Part shown: piece by piece, positions 25,476 to 36,058 of the stretch
How positions within the stretch are numbered: position 1 is the first letter of the stretch
Layout of the letters: every line of letters starts with the position of its first letter
Assembly: GCA_030158125.1 (NCBI GenBank)
Contig: JAOATL010000004.1
Location: 186,001 to 250,000 of the forward strand
From: Limnohabitans sp.
GTDB lineage: Bacteria > Pseudomonadota > Gammaproteobacteria > Burkholderiales > Burkholderiaceae_C
Length of the DNA: 64,000 nucleotides
Direction of reading: 5' to 3'
Translations under genes and position numbers: made by a program
The notes under the pieces: generated by a model
Told to the model about the DNA's origin: nothing
Database searches by the model: none
The model's input: only the letters and a program-made list of their open reading frames with translations

Positions 25476-26309
25476 TCAGCCCAAACGGGCCACTCTGCGA
25501 AGCACTTCTGCTGTTGTTGTCTTGAAACCGAAGTATTCCAGATAAGCGGGAATTTGTTCAAACAACATGTCAGAGCCTACTTGAACTCGACAACCTCTGT
25601 TTTGTGCCGCCTGCAAGAACGCCGTCATCTCGGTGCGCATCACCACTTCGCCGACAAAGGTTTCGGGGGCAATGCGTGACACATCCATCGGTAAAGGATC
25701 GCCTTCGTTCATACCCATCGGGGTTGCATTGACCACCAAATCATGGCCTTCGGGATCGTTGGAGCCTGTTCTGACTGCAATCTGAGGGTACTCATTTTGC
25801 AGCCGTTGTGCCAACCCTTCGCAAGAAGCAGAATTGACATCAAACAAGGTGATGGCCTTGATTTTCTCAGCCGCCAAAGACGCCGCAATGGCGGAACCCA
25901 CTCCCCCCGTACCGACCACCATCACGCACTTGTCCACCAGGTCAAAGCCTTTTCTTTGCACGCCGCGGACAAAACCAGCACCATCAAACATGTCGCCAAC
26001 CAGACGGCCTTTGTCATCCAATTTAACGGCATTGCATGCCCCAGCCACTTTCACAGTGGGCGTGACATCGTCCAACAAAGCCACTGTCGTGACTTTGTGC
26101 GGCATGGTGATCAATGCGCCGCGAATGTTGGTCAACTGAAACACCGACTTTAAAAAAGCCGGGTAATGCTCAGCTTGGCACCCCATGGGGACGACCAACG
26201 CATTGATACCCTCTTTTTCAAAATAGGGGTTGTAAATCAAAGGAGACTTGAAGCTGTGTGTTGGATAGCCGATGTGGGCGATCAACTCGGTATTGCCGTC
26301 GATGTTCAT
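25476..26309 (-). CDS. AroE-like shikimate/quinate dehydrogenase family protein
   Basis: A 277-residue SDH-family enzyme. The catalytic lysine is Lys72 (MPHK), the partner Asp109 is in GDMFDG, and the Rossmann loop GTGGVG is at residues 133-138. The substrate-binding segment reads SFKSP: by alignment with E. coli AroE (SKSP preceded by H), the second Ser is kept and the first is replaced by Phe20. This suggests a catabolic or altered-substrate member. It would oxidise shikimate to 3-dehydroshikimate for the two dehydratase-like genes downstream. It starts 9 bases beyond a terminator hairpin and has a poor ribosome-binding site. Confidence 0.82.
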   Translation of the reverse strand: MNIDGNTELIAHIGYPTHSFKSPLIYNPYFEKEGINALVVPMGCQAEHYPAFLKSVFQLTNIRGALITMPHKVTTVALLDDVTPTVKVAGACNAVKLDDKGRLVGDMFDGAGFVRGVQRKGFDLVDKCVMVVGTGGVGSAIAASLAAEKIKAITLFDVNSASCEGLAQRLQNEYPQIAVRTGSNDPEGHDLVVNATPMGMNEGDPLPMDVSRIAPETFVGEVVMRTEMTAFLQAAQNRGCRVQVGSDMLFEQIPAYLEYFGFKTTTAEVLRRVARLG

Positions 26310-26320
26310 GATCTATCAAT

Positions 26321-26359
26321 AAAAAAAGCGAAGCCTCAAGATTGTCTTGGCGGCTTCGC
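26321..26359 (-). terminator. rho-independent terminator between TRAP and quinate-type genes
   Basis: On the minus strand GCGAAGCC pairs with GGCTTCGC (loop with an inner CAAG/CTTG pair), followed by TTTTTTTATT. It lies after the TRAP binding protein and before the AroE-like gene. Confidence 0.85.
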
Positions 26360-26406
26360 ATTGGTGCTGCAATAAAGGCCTTCAAAAAGACCTCGTCAAC
26401 TTTGAA

Positions 26407-27402
26407 TTACTTGCGCAACTTGGCCAATTCAGCCTGCAACTCTGCCACGGTCGCCGCAATGGGTTCACCATGCTTGGCAATCACGGGTTTCATTTTTTCG
26501 CGCAAAGCGGTCATTTCTGCTGCTGGCAAACTTGTGATTTGCATGCCATTCTTCTTCAAGTTTTCGGTGATGCTGGCCACTTGATTGCGTGATTGTGCAC
26601 GCTGAAACTTGATGGACTCGGCAAGAGCGTCTTCCACAATTTTCTTTTCTGCAGCAGACAACGTGTCAAAGAATTTTTTGCTAATCAACACAGATTGCGG
26701 GTTGTACTGGTGGTTTGTCAAAACCAAATGCTTTTGAACTTCGTACAACTTGGCGGAGTTGATGGTCGCAACAGGGTTTTCTTGTCCGTCAACTGCTTTT
26801 TGCTCCAAGGCAGCATACAACTCTGGAAAAGGCAGCGGTGTAGGGTTGGCACCCAAAGCCTTCACCCAATCCACATTGATGGGGTTAGGAATGACGCGCA
26901 ACTTCAAACCTTCAATGTCCGCCAATTTATTGATGGCACGCTTGCCATTGGACATGTTGCGGAAACCGAGTTCGTAATAACCCAAGCCCACGATGCCTTT
27001 TTCCAACAACTTGCCGTGCATTTTTTTGCCAAAGGCACCATCCACAATTGCATCTGCTTCTTTTTCATTGGCAAACATAAAGGGGAAATCAAACACAGCA
27101 AAATCTTTGACTTGGCTGGCCAAAATGCCCGAGTTCAAGGAAACCATTTCCAAAGAACCACCCTGCACAGCAGAGACATTGGCCTGGTCATTGCCCAAGG
27201 TACCACCAGGGAACACATTGACTTTGATCTTGCCGCCTGATTTGCTTTCAACGACTTCTTTGAACTTTTCCATGCCCAAAATAATGGGATGGCCGGCAGA
27301 ATTTTGATTTGCAAATTTGATGGTTTTCTCTTGTGCAGAGGCTAAACCCATGGCAGCCATTGCAACAGTTGCCAAAACAGTTTTGATAAAAACACGTTTC
27401 AT
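26407..27402 (-). CDS. TRAP transporter substrate-binding protein (DctP type)
   Basis: A 331-residue periplasmic protein with a Sec signal peptide (MKRVFIKTVLATVAMAAMG, cleavage after SAQ-adjacent Ala). It contains DctP hallmarks GKRAINKLADIEGLKLRVIP (cut to INKLADIEGLKLRVIP) with the substrate-binding Arg, and ELYAALEQKAVDGQENP. The start at 27402 lies behind CAGGAGACACT; the longer opening to 27633 is spurious. Third gene of a Q-M-P TRAP operon upstream of the quinate-type genes, so shikimate, quinate or another hydroxyaromatic acid is a plausible cargo. Confidence 0.93.
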   Translation of the reverse strand: MKRVFIKTVLATVAMAAMGLASAQEKTIKFANQNSAGHPIILGMEKFKEVVESKSGGKIKVNVFPGGTLGNDQANVSAVQGGSLEMVSLNSGILASQVKDFAVFDFPFMFANEKEADAIVDGAFGKKMHGKLLEKGIVGLGYYELGFRNMSNGKRAINKLADIEGLKLRVIPNPINVDWVKALGANPTPLPFPELYAALEQKAVDGQENPVATINSAKLYEVQKHLVLTNHQYNPQSVLISKKFFDTLSAAEKKIVEDALAESIKFQRAQSRNQVASITENLKKNGMQITSLPAAEMTALREKMKPVIAKHGEPIAATVAELQAELAKLRK

Positions 27403-27431
27403 GTCAGTGTCTCCTGATGAAATTGATGGTC

Positions 27432-27465
27432 GTACGCCGAACAAGGATTCCACTGCCTGGCGTAC
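27432..27465 (-). other. intercistronic hairpin between TRAP M and P genes
   Basis: GTACGCC pairs perfectly with GGCGTAC over a 20-base loop, with no T run. It may protect the dctP message and raise binding-protein levels. Confidence 0.45.
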
Positions 27466-27490
27466 CCGGACAGACGGTGGAAAGAAATAA

Positions 27491-28768
27491 TCAATAGAAC
27501 CAACGCGCTGGCACCATGACCAACGCTGGAAACGCCACCATGGCAAACATGATGACAAACTGAGCCACCATGAAAGGCATGACACCGCGCGTGACTTCGT
27601 CCATGCTGACTTTGCCAACGCCTGCAACGGCATTCAGCACAGTGCCCACAGGCGGCGTGATCAAACCGATGGCGTTGTTGATGATGAACAAAACACCAAA
27701 GTAAACGGGGTCAATCCCCGCCGCCTTGACCACTGGCATCAAGACAGGCGTCAACAGCAAAATGGTGGGTGTCATGTCCAATGCAGTACCTACCACCATG
27801 GTGATCACCATGATGGTCAACATCAGTAAACGCGGGCTGTCTAGCAAAGGCTGCAGCAAGGAAATTAGCTGCGCAGGCAGGTTCGCAACCGTGATGAGCC
27901 AAGCAGACACCATGGCAGCCGCCACCAAGAACATCACAATGGCGCTGGTTTTGGCAGCTGTCACAAACAAAGGAAAGACAGACTTGAAATTCAATTCTTT
28001 GTAGACAAATACAGAAATGAGCAGCGCATAAACAGCGGCCACCACAGCAGCCTCGGTTGGCGTGAACACACCGAACTTCAAACCGAAGACCACAATCAGA
28101 GGCAACACCAACGCCCAAGTTGCCTCGCGCATGGCCACACTGATTTCGGCCATTGATTTGCGCGGTGGCACACTGACCACTTCACTGCGCGCAAGCCACC
28201 ACCATGTGATCCATAACGCAGCACCCAGCATAATGCCCGGGACAATACCTGCCATGAACAGTTTTGAGATGGAGACGTTACCCGCCACGCCAAAAATGAC
28301 AAAGCCAATGCTGGGTGGAATCACTGGGGCAATGATGCCAGCTGAAGCAATCAAACCAGCAGAACGGGCACGATCATGCCCTGCGGCCACCATCATCGGC
28401 AGCAGCAAAGATGCCAACGCAGCAGCGTCAGCTACAGCAGAGCCCGACAAGGCCGCCATAATGACCGCGGCCATGATCGTTACATAGCCCAAACCACCTT
28501 TGATGTGACCCACACAGGCCATGGCGAAATTAACGATGCGTCGTGACAAACCACCCGCATTCATGATTTCGCCCGCCAGCATGAAAAATGGCACGGCCAA
28601 CAATGGAAAACTGTTGGAGCCTTCAATCAAGTTTTGAGCCAAGATTTGAGCATCAAACATGTTGAGGTGCACCATCAAGGCCACGCCACACAGCAGCAAA
28701 GAGAATGCAATGGGCACGCCAAGTGCCATGGCACCCAGCAAAGATAAAACGAATACAGCAATGGTCAT
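27491..28768 (-). CDS. TRAP transporter large permease subunit (DctM type)
   Basis: A 425-residue membrane protein with the DctM motifs GSAVADAAALASLLLPMM, IIAPVIPPSIGFVIFG and FGVFTPTEAAVVAAVYA, and GLITPPVGTVLNAVAG near the C-terminus. It follows the DctQ gene after 22 bases and precedes the binding protein. It is a typical Na+-coupled permease of the TRAP system. Confidence 0.95.
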   Translation of the reverse strand: MTIAVFVLSLLGAMALGVPIAFSLLLCGVALMVHLNMFDAQILAQNLIEGSNSFPLLAVPFFMLAGEIMNAGGLSRRIVNFAMACVGHIKGGLGYVTIMAAVIMAALSGSAVADAAALASLLLPMMVAAGHDRARSAGLIASAGIIAPVIPPSIGFVIFGVAGNVSISKLFMAGIVPGIMLGAALWITWWWLARSEVVSVPPRKSMAEISVAMREATWALVLPLIVVFGLKFGVFTPTEAAVVAAVYALLISVFVYKELNFKSVFPLFVTAAKTSAIVMFLVAAAMVSAWLITVANLPAQLISLLQPLLDSPRLLMLTIMVITMVVGTALDMTPTILLLTPVLMPVVKAAGIDPVYFGVLFIINNAIGLITPPVGTVLNAVAGVGKVSMDEVTRGVMPFMVAQFVIMFAMVAFPALVMVPARWFY

Positions 28769-28790
28769 TGGCTTCTTTCTGTACGATGGC

Positions 28791-29318
28791 TTAGCGTGAT
28801 TCGCCGTGCGGGCTGTCTTCGGATTCTTGGAACATCAGCAGCTCCTCTTCCTTCATTTGACCCGTGATCAATTTGAAGAAATCCATGGCAATCAACATGC
28901 CACCCAAAACAGCAAAAATGATGCCCGGAAAATAAACCCAACTGAGTGAGACTTCCATCACGGCACTGGTGCTGGTCCAATTGATGACGGCCTGCTCATA
29001 GGCCCCTTTGAACAAGAGCGCGCAGACGAATAACATGAGCAATTGCGACAAGCCCATGCAGAATTTTTTACCCACAGGCCCTAAACGGCCGACCAACATG
29101 TCTGTGCCCAAATGCTCGTGAGAACGCAGTGCCACGATCGCGCCCATGAACGTCATCCAAACAAACAACCACCTGGACAACTCTTCTGACAGCGTGATGC
29201 CTGAATTGAATCCGTAACGCAAAAAAACATTGCCAAAAACCAATACCACCATGGCTGCCATGCATGCGGCAATGAGGTATTCGATGGCTTTACAAGTGAT
29301 GTCGAAGAAACGGGTCAT
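28791..29318 (-). CDS. TRAP transporter small permease subunit (DctQ type)
   Basis: A 175-residue four-helix membrane protein. NVFLRYGFNSGITLSEELSR is the DctQ signature region (N-V-x-x-R-Y), and WMTFMGAIVALRSHEHLGTD follows. ATG 29318 (MTRFFDITC) is chosen; the opening to 29399 adds a polar tail with no ribosome-binding site. First gene of the TRAP operon, 139 bases after the TetR gene on the same strand. Confidence 0.92.
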   Translation of the reverse strand: MTRFFDITCKAIEYLIAACMAAMVVLVFGNVFLRYGFNSGITLSEELSRWLFVWMTFMGAIVALRSHEHLGTDMLVGRLGPVGKKFCMGLSQLLMLFVCALLFKGAYEQAVINWTSTSAVMEVSLSWVYFPGIIFAVLGGMLIAMDFFKLITGQMKEEELLMFQESEDSPHGESR

Positions 29319-29359
29319 CTGCTGATTCCTTGGTTGGGAGGCGCTTGCATAAATGTACG

Positions 29360-29390
29360 AACTAGTTAGTTTTCTCGCATAAGTAATTAC
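29360..29390. promoter_or_regulatory. paired small palindromes upstream of the TRAP operon
   Basis: AACTAGTT (29360-29367) and GTAATTAC (29383-29390) are perfect 8-bp palindromes between the TetR stop and the DctQ start. The TAATTA core also occurs upstream of the TetR gene, so these may be TetR sites. Confidence 0.3.
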
Positions 29391-29457
29391 CCTAGTCACA
29401 CCATCGCATATCGGGCTACCTGCTATGTCAATGATGAATATCTAAGGCAACGCACAC

Positions 29458-30117
29458 TTAAATGCAGACATAACTGATGAGCATGTCAACCACCTGGGGC
29501 TTTTTCAGTGTTTGAGCTTTCCCCTGAGGCGACTTGCCTTTGAAAATCAAGCCAAATGTGTGCTGATTGGACACATTGAAAAATGTGAGTGCAGAGATGG
29601 CTGAGTGAATTTCAAGAGGTGTTAGATTTTTCTTAAAAACCCCCTGCTTGACGCCCCTGTTGTAGAGTTCTTGAATGGTCTGAAGGGCTGATCCATTGAG
29701 TTTTTGGATGGCTTTGCTTTGCGCCAAGTACTCGCCGCGCTGCACATTCTCACTCATGACCAAGCGAATGAAGTCTTCGTTGCTCTGGTGATGGTCATAC
29801 GTAAATTCAACCAAGCGCTTGAGCGCGAGCTCGGGTTCTAAGTCACTCAAATGCAAGTTGGCTTCAATTTGTCGCATCCGACCATAGGCTGCTTCCAGCA
29901 CGGCCACGTAAAGGGCCTCTTTGCTGCCAAAGTAGTAATAGATCATGCGTTTACTGGTGCGGGTAGCAGCTGCAATCTCATCGATGCGGGCTCCCGCCAG
30001 GCCTTTGGCCGCGAATTCGGTCGTTGCAACACTCAGAATCTCGGCCATCGTCCGTTCAGGATCGTTGGTTCGCGTTGTGCCGGATTTGCGCGATGCGGAA
30101 GAAGAAACTTTTGTCAT
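29458..30117 (-). CDS. TetR family transcriptional regulator
   Basis: A 219-residue repressor. The N-terminal helix-turn-helix is at about residues 25-70 (RIDEIAAATRTSKRMIYYYF, then GSKEALYVAVLE). The C-terminal ligand domain has the TetR_C pattern FIRLVMSENVQRGEYLAQS found in regulators of aromatic catabolism. It lies upstream of the TRAP-quinate genes on the same strand, with a possible operator before its own start. It probably controls that operon (inference). Confidence 0.9.
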   Translation of the reverse strand: MTKVSSSASRKSGTTRTNDPERTMAEILSVATTEFAAKGLAGARIDEIAAATRTSKRMIYYYFGSKEALYVAVLEAAYGRMRQIEANLHLSDLEPELALKRLVEFTYDHHQSNEDFIRLVMSENVQRGEYLAQSKAIQKLNGSALQTIQELYNRGVKQGVFKKNLTPLEIHSAISALTFFNVSNQHTFGLIFKGKSPQGKAQTLKKPQVVDMLISYVCI

Positions 30118-30133
30118 TTGATGAATGTACCAC

Positions 30134-30148
30134 TTGGTTAATTATCAA
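30134..30148. promoter_or_regulatory. candidate TetR operator before the tetR-like gene
   Basis: TTGGTTAATTATCAA is an imperfect 15-bp inverted repeat 17 bases upstream of the TetR start. Confidence 0.35.
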
Positions 30149-30219
30149 ATGAAATTTGCCAAAAGGTCAACAGGCCATCCCCTGCCCTAGGAGATGACCT
30201 GTCGGGTGCAATTGGCGTG

Positions 30220-31176
30220 TCAAGCGTTCAATTGCAATTCCAGGTCGTGCAAGACCTTGTAACAAGGCAACACTTGCGCCACGCTGGAATTGGGCTCACG
30301 ACCTTCTCTGATCGCCGCAAAGAATTCACGATCTTGCAATTCAATGCCGTTCATGGACACGTCTACTTTGGACACGTCGATTTGCGCTTCTTTGCCTGTG
30401 TACAAATCGTCATAGCGCGCCAAGTAAGTACCTGTGTCGCCAATGTAACGGAAGTACGTGCCCAAAGGACCATCGTTGTTGAAGGACAAGCTCAAAGTGC
30501 AAATGGCACCGTTGGCAGCTTGCAACTGGATGCTCATGTCCATGGCAATGCCCAAGGTGGGGTGAATGGGGCCTTGCACGGCATTGGCTTTGACAATGGG
30601 ACTGCCTGCTTGATAGGCAAACAAGTCGACGGTGTGCGCAGCGTGGTGCCACAACAAGTGATCGGTCCAGCTGCGAGCTTGGCCCAAAGCATTCATGTTG
30701 GTGCGACGGAAAAAATAAGTTTGTACATCCATTTGCTGGATGTTGAATTCGCCGGCCTTGATCTTTTTATTGACCCACTGATGACTGGGGTTGAAGCGGC
30801 GCGTGTGACCGCACATGGCCACTTTGCCAGAGGTCTTGGCCAAACGGACCACTTCCTCTGCGTCTTTCCAACTGTCTGCCAAAGGAATTTCAACTTGAAC
30901 GTGCTTGCCTGCCTTCAAGCAAGCAATGGACTGCGACGCGTGCATCTGTGTGGGCGTGCACAAAATCACGGCATCGACGTCAGGCAGTGCCAGGCTGTCG
31001 GCCAAGTCAGTGGTGACATGTGAAATGCCATACTTGTCAGCGACTTCTTTTGTTTTTTCGAGATCACGGCTGATCAATGAAATCACTTCGACGCCATCGA
31101 TGTTCTTGATGCCATCTAAATGCTTAATGCCGAATGCACCCGCACCGGCCAGTGCCACTTTGATTGTTTTAGACAT
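30220..31176 (-). CDS. pmdC: 4-carboxy-2-hydroxymuconate-6-semialdehyde dehydrogenase
   Basis: A 318-residue Gfo/Idh/MocA-family NADP dehydrogenase (LigC/PmdC). The Rossmann start is VALAGAGAFGIKHLDG. HVQVEIPLADSW holds the family EKP-like position, here as EIP. The C-terminal domain contains RSWTDHLLWHHAAHTVDL, with the two His typical of LigC. It oxidises the product of the 4,5-dioxygenase to 2-pyrone-4,6-dicarboxylate. Last gene of the pmd operon, 16 bases after pmdB. Confidence 0.95.
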   Translation of the reverse strand: MSKTIKVALAGAGAFGIKHLDGIKNIDGVEVISLISRDLEKTKEVADKYGISHVTTDLADSLALPDVDAVILCTPTQMHASQSIACLKAGKHVQVEIPLADSWKDAEEVVRLAKTSGKVAMCGHTRRFNPSHQWVNKKIKAGEFNIQQMDVQTYFFRRTNMNALGQARSWTDHLLWHHAAHTVDLFAYQAGSPIVKANAVQGPIHPTLGIAMDMSIQLQAANGAICTLSLSFNNDGPLGTYFRYIGDTGTYLARYDDLYTGKEAQIDVSKVDVSMNGIELQDREFFAAIREGREPNSSVAQVLPCYKVLHDLELQLNA

Positions 31177-31192
31177 GTTGATTTTCCTCAGT

Positions 31193-32504
<1,312 letters not shown>

Positions 32505-32505
<1 letters not shown>

Positions 32506-33422
32506 TAAATTGTCTCCTCGGGCCAATACAAACGCATTGGATTGTTGACCAACAATTTTTGTTGCTGCTCTGGGGTTGTGGCGATGTGAGGGATAAAGTC
32601 CACCAACAAACCATCGTCAGGCATGTGCTTCTTCAAGTTGGGATGCGGCCAATCGGTACCCCACAACACGCGATCGGGAAACTCTTCGACGATGGCTTTG
32701 GCAAAAGGCACCACATCTTGATACGCGTTTTGTTCCCCGTTCAAAGCCGGTGCACCCGTCACAGACAAACGCTCTGGGCAGGTCACTTTGCTCCAGACAT
32801 TGGGATGCTCACGCATGAACTTTAAAAACAGCTGAAACTGGGGTCCCTCCACGGGCAATTTCACATCGGGCGTCCCCATGTGGTCCACCACCACAACGGT
32901 GGGCAAACCCGTAAAGAAGTCCCACAATTCAGGCAGGTCCACGGCTTCAAAGTAAATCACTACATGCCACCCTAATTTGGCAATGCGGCCTGCAATTTCC
33001 ATCAATTCTTCTTTGGGTGTGAAGTCGACCAAGCGTTTGACAAAGTTAAATCGCACACCTCGAATTCCGGCTTCGTGCATGGCTTGCAACTCTTCGTCAG
33101 TGACTGAGCGCTTGACAGATGCCACACCCCGCGCTTTGCCATTGGAATGCAACAAGGCATCGACTGTGGCACGGTTGTCTGTTCCGTGGCATGTGGCACC
33201 CACCACCACATTGCGTGAAAAACCCAAGTGGTCGCGCAACGCATACAACTGATTCTTGGATGCGTCACAAGGCGTGTACTTGCGCTCTGGCGCGTACGGA
33301 AACTCTGCGCCAGGACCAAACACGTGGCAGTGTGCATCCACGGCACCCGCAGGCAATTTGAATTTTGGTTTGCTGGGGCCAGAATACCAATCCAGCCAAC
33401 CAGGGGTTTTTTGAAATTCCAT
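32505..33422 (-). CDS. pmdD: 2-pyrone-4,6-dicarboxylate hydrolase
   Basis: A 305-residue amidohydrolase-superfamily enzyme (LigI/PmdD). DAHCHVFGPGAEFPYAPERK contains the first metal-like His pair (cut to DAHCHVFGPGAEFPYAP). VVVVDHMGTPDV and LWGTDWPHPN supply the later His and Asp. It opens the pyrone ring to 4-oxalomesaconate. ATG 33422 (MEFQKTPGW) is chosen over the opening at 33434. Preceded by the Bug protein gene, which is not part of the classic operon. Confidence 0.95.
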
Positions 33423-33454
33423 TTCAGGTCTCACTCAGGTTAAATGCAAAAAAA

Positions 33455-34438
33455 TTAATCAGGTTTGATGTTGGCTTCGCGCACCAATTTTTCGTAGCGT
33501 TGTCGCTCATTGCGGATAAGGGTTGCAAACATCTCAGATGAACCTGGAATCACTTCGCCGCCGACCGCAGTCATGCGATCTTTGACCTCTTTGGTCTGAA
33601 GTGCTTTTTGTACTTCTGCGTGCAATTTGGAAACGATGGGCTTGGGCGTTGCAGCAGGCGCCACAAAGCCATACCAGACCGACGCCTCGAAACCTGGAAA
33701 GCCAGACTCGGCAATGGTGGGCACGTCGGGGTAAATGGCACTCCGAGTTGGGCTGAGCACCGCCAACACTTTCAACTTGCCGCTTTTGACATGCGGCAAA
33801 ACTTCCAAGGCATTGACTGCCACCAGAGGCACCTGACCGCCGATCGTGTCGGTAATTGCAGGTGAGCCACCCTTGTAGGGAATGTGCTGCAGATCGATGC
33901 CGGCAGCTTTTGCAAAGAACTCAATGGCCATGTGAGGCGTTGAGCCGTTGCCTGGGCTGGCAAATGCCAATTGACCAGGCTTGGCTTTTGCAGCCTCAAT
34001 CAGCTTGGCAACAGAGGCGAACGGAACATTCGGATTGGCGGCAATGACCACAGGAACTCGGCCCACCAAAGCAATGGCCGTGAGGTCTTTTTCTGCATCA
34101 AAGGGCATCGGCTGGTATAAGGCCATGTTGGCCGCCAAGGCATTTGCAGCCAACATCACCGTGTGGCCATCTGGTTCGGCGGCAATCACCGACTTGACTG
34201 CGATGTTGGTACCTGCGCCAGGCTTGTTCTCCACAATGAAACTTTGACCCAAAGATGTGCCCAGGCTTTGTCCCAGCGTTCGCGCCACGATGTCAACAGC
34301 GCCACCTGCGGCATAACCCACCACAATCTTGACAGGCTTGGTGGGATAGTTTGCGGATGCTTGGGCAGCAGCTTGGTTGCCGCCCATCATGGCCAACACA
34401 ACACAACACACTTGTGAGAATGTACGTAATTGATTCAT
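33455..34438 (-). CDS. Bug family tripartite tricarboxylate-type substrate-binding protein
   Basis: A 327-residue periplasmic binding protein with a Sec signal peptide ending in AAAQA. The Bug signature PVKIVVGYAAGGAVDIVART, then ENKPGAGTNIAVKS, is clear. TctC-like proteins bind carboxylates or aromatic acids. No TctA/TctB permease gene is nearby, so it is an orphan that would use permeases encoded elsewhere. ATG 34438 is chosen; an in-frame TTG at 34465 overlaps the upstream stop. It sits inside the pmd operon between pmdF and pmdD. Confidence 0.92.
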   Translation of the reverse strand: MNQLRTFSQVCCVVLAMMGGNQAAAQASANYPTKPVKIVVGYAAGGAVDIVARTLGQSLGTSLGQSFIVENKPGAGTNIAVKSVIAAEPDGHTVMLAANALAANMALYQPMPFDAEKDLTAIALVGRVPVVIAANPNVPFASVAKLIEAAKAKPGQLAFASPGNGSTPHMAIEFFAKAAGIDLQHIPYKGGSPAITDTIGGQVPLVAVNALEVLPHVKSGKLKVLAVLSPTRSAIYPDVPTIAESGFPGFEASVWYGFVAPAATPKPIVSKLHAEVQKALQTKEVKDRMTAVGGEVIPGSSEMFATLIRNERQRYEKLVREANIKPD

Positions 34439-34461
34439 AGTGTCTTTCAAAAAGTAAAACT

Positions 34462-35316
34462 TCAATCGCGCGCAGTACCGCGCAAACCAGAGCGTTGAAT
34501 GGCCTTGTTCAACAAGCCATTGACTTCAAGGTCTTTGGCAAAAGTTTGGACATAAGAGCGACCTGCTTCGCGCCCCTTGGGAATGGCAATGGCCAAGTTT
34601 TCCAGGCCCCATCGGCCATCCAGCACGCGGCTGGCAGGCAAGCTATCGGACATTTCAAACAAGATGCCTTTGTTGGTTGCAAAGGCATCAATTTGTTTGG
34701 CGCTGAGCATGCTTTGCGCTTTGGCCAAAGAATCCGCAGGCACGACCTTGGCGTTTTTGTACAACTTGGTCAAAGCAGTTTGTGAAGAACTGCCTTGACT
34801 CACACCAATGCGCATCCCCGCCTGGTCTATTTGTGCCACTGATTGAAGTTGGCTGTGACCCGCAACAAGGTAGCCCAATTCGAGACGCACCAACGCGGGT
34901 GTAAAGTCCATGTCCTTTGCGCGAACAGCGGTGGCGTTTGTAAACGTAAAGTCAACTTGACCGTCTTTCAAGGACGACAGCACTTGCGCAACACGGTCAA
35001 ACTCGACCACCTGCACTGGCACATTGAGACGTTTGGCCAGTTCCTTGCCTAAGTCGAGGGCAATGCCAACGCTTTCACCTGTCTTAGGATCTTTGACCCA
35101 AGAAGTAGGACTGCCAGGATAGACACCCACCCGCAACACACCTGTTGGTGCCAATGCTTGGCGAACTTCTGATGAAACAGTTTCACTTTTTCCAGCAGCG
35201 GCAGTTTCGGCGGAATTGGAAACGATCGTGAGGTTGAAGCACGCACTGAGCGACACGCTTAGGATGGCTAGCGCGCTCCATCTGGCCAAGCGCTTGAATT
35301 GTTTGGAGGTGATCAC
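34462..35316 (-). CDS. family 3 extracellular solute-binding lipoprotein, orphan
   Basis: A 284-residue ABC-type amino-acid-binding-like protein (SBP_bac_3). The N-terminus ends in the lipobox LSAC at about residue 26, so it is a membrane-anchored lipoprotein. The binding domain includes GVLRVGVYPGSPTSWVKDP, GIALDLGKELAKRL and GQVDFTFTNATAVRA. The GTG start at 35316 is 12 bases past pmdF. No permease or ATPase gene is adjacent. It may bind an aromatic acid or keto acid, or act as a sensor. Confidence 0.85.
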   Translation of the reverse strand: MITSKQFKRLARWSALAILSVSLSACFNLTIVSNSAETAAAGKSETVSSEVRQALAPTGVLRVGVYPGSPTSWVKDPKTGESVGIALDLGKELAKRLNVPVQVVEFDRVAQVLSSLKDGQVDFTFTNATAVRAKDMDFTPALVRLELGYLVAGHSQLQSVAQIDQAGMRIGVSQGSSSQTALTKLYKNAKVVPADSLAKAQSMLSAKQIDAFATNKGILFEMSDSLPASRVLDGRWGLENLAIAIPKGREAGRSYVQTFAKDLEVNGLLNKAIQRSGLRGTARD

Positions 35317-35328
35317 GATGCGCCCTGC

Positions 35329-36012
35329 TCAATCAATGTATTTCAAACCAGCTTTGGCCAAAGGTTCACGCATGTTGTACATGTCCAAACCCAAAACACC
35401 CGCAGCCAATTTGGCACGCTTTTCACCTTCGTTGGCTTCACGGGCTTCAGCTGCATCTGCTACTTTTTGCGCCCAAGCGGCTGGCACCACCACCACCCCG
35501 TCGTCATCGGCCACGATGGCATCGCCAGGATTGACATTGACGCCAGCACAGACCACTGGAATGTTGACGGAACCCAGGGTTGATTTAATGGTGCCCTTGG
35601 CACTGATGCCTTTGCTCCAAACTGGGAAACCCATGGCAGTGAGTTCGCGAATGTCACGCACACCGGCATCGATCACCAAAGCTTTGGCCCCGCGCGCCAT
35701 GAAGGAGGTGGCGAGCAAGTCACCAAAGAAGCCATCGCAGTTGTCTGCACTGAGGGCTGCAATGACGATGTCGCCTGGTTGAATTTGCTCAGCCACCACG
35801 TGCATCATCCAGTTGTCACCGGGGTGCAAGAGAACCGTGACGGCTGTTCCTGAAACAGGTGCACCGCTGTAAATGGGGCGCATGTACTTTTGCATCAAGC
35901 CCACGCGGCCCATGGCCTCGTGCACTGTGGCAACACCAAAACGGCCTAGTTTTTCAACGGCCGCTTGGTTTGCGCGGGTGATGTTGCGTTTCACAATTCC
36001 AAGTTCTGTCAT
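35329..36012 (-). CDS. pmdF: 4-carboxy-4-hydroxy-2-oxoadipate aldolase
   Basis: A 227-residue RraA-fold aldolase (LigK/PmdF), the usual family length. [20 protein letters not shown] opens it; [20 protein letters not shown] and [20 protein letters not shown] hold the catalytic Arg and metal-binding Asp. It splits the hydrated product into pyruvate and oxaloacetate. It lies between pmdE and the lipoprotein gene. Confidence 0.95.
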   Translation of the reverse strand: MTELGIVKRNITRANQAAVEKLGRFGVATVHEAMGRVGLMQKYMRPIYSGAPVSGTAVTVLLHPGDNWMMHVVAEQIQPGDIVIAALSADNCDGFFGDLLATSFMARGAKALVIDAGVRDIRELTAMGFPVWSKGISAKGTIKSTLGSVNIPVVCAGVNVNPGDAIVADDDGVVVVPAAWAQKVADAAEAREANEGEKRAKLAAGVLGLDMYNMREPLAKAGLKYID

Positions 36013-36058
36013 GACAATTCCAATGGGTAAATTTGAATAGATTTAAACGTTCAACGAC

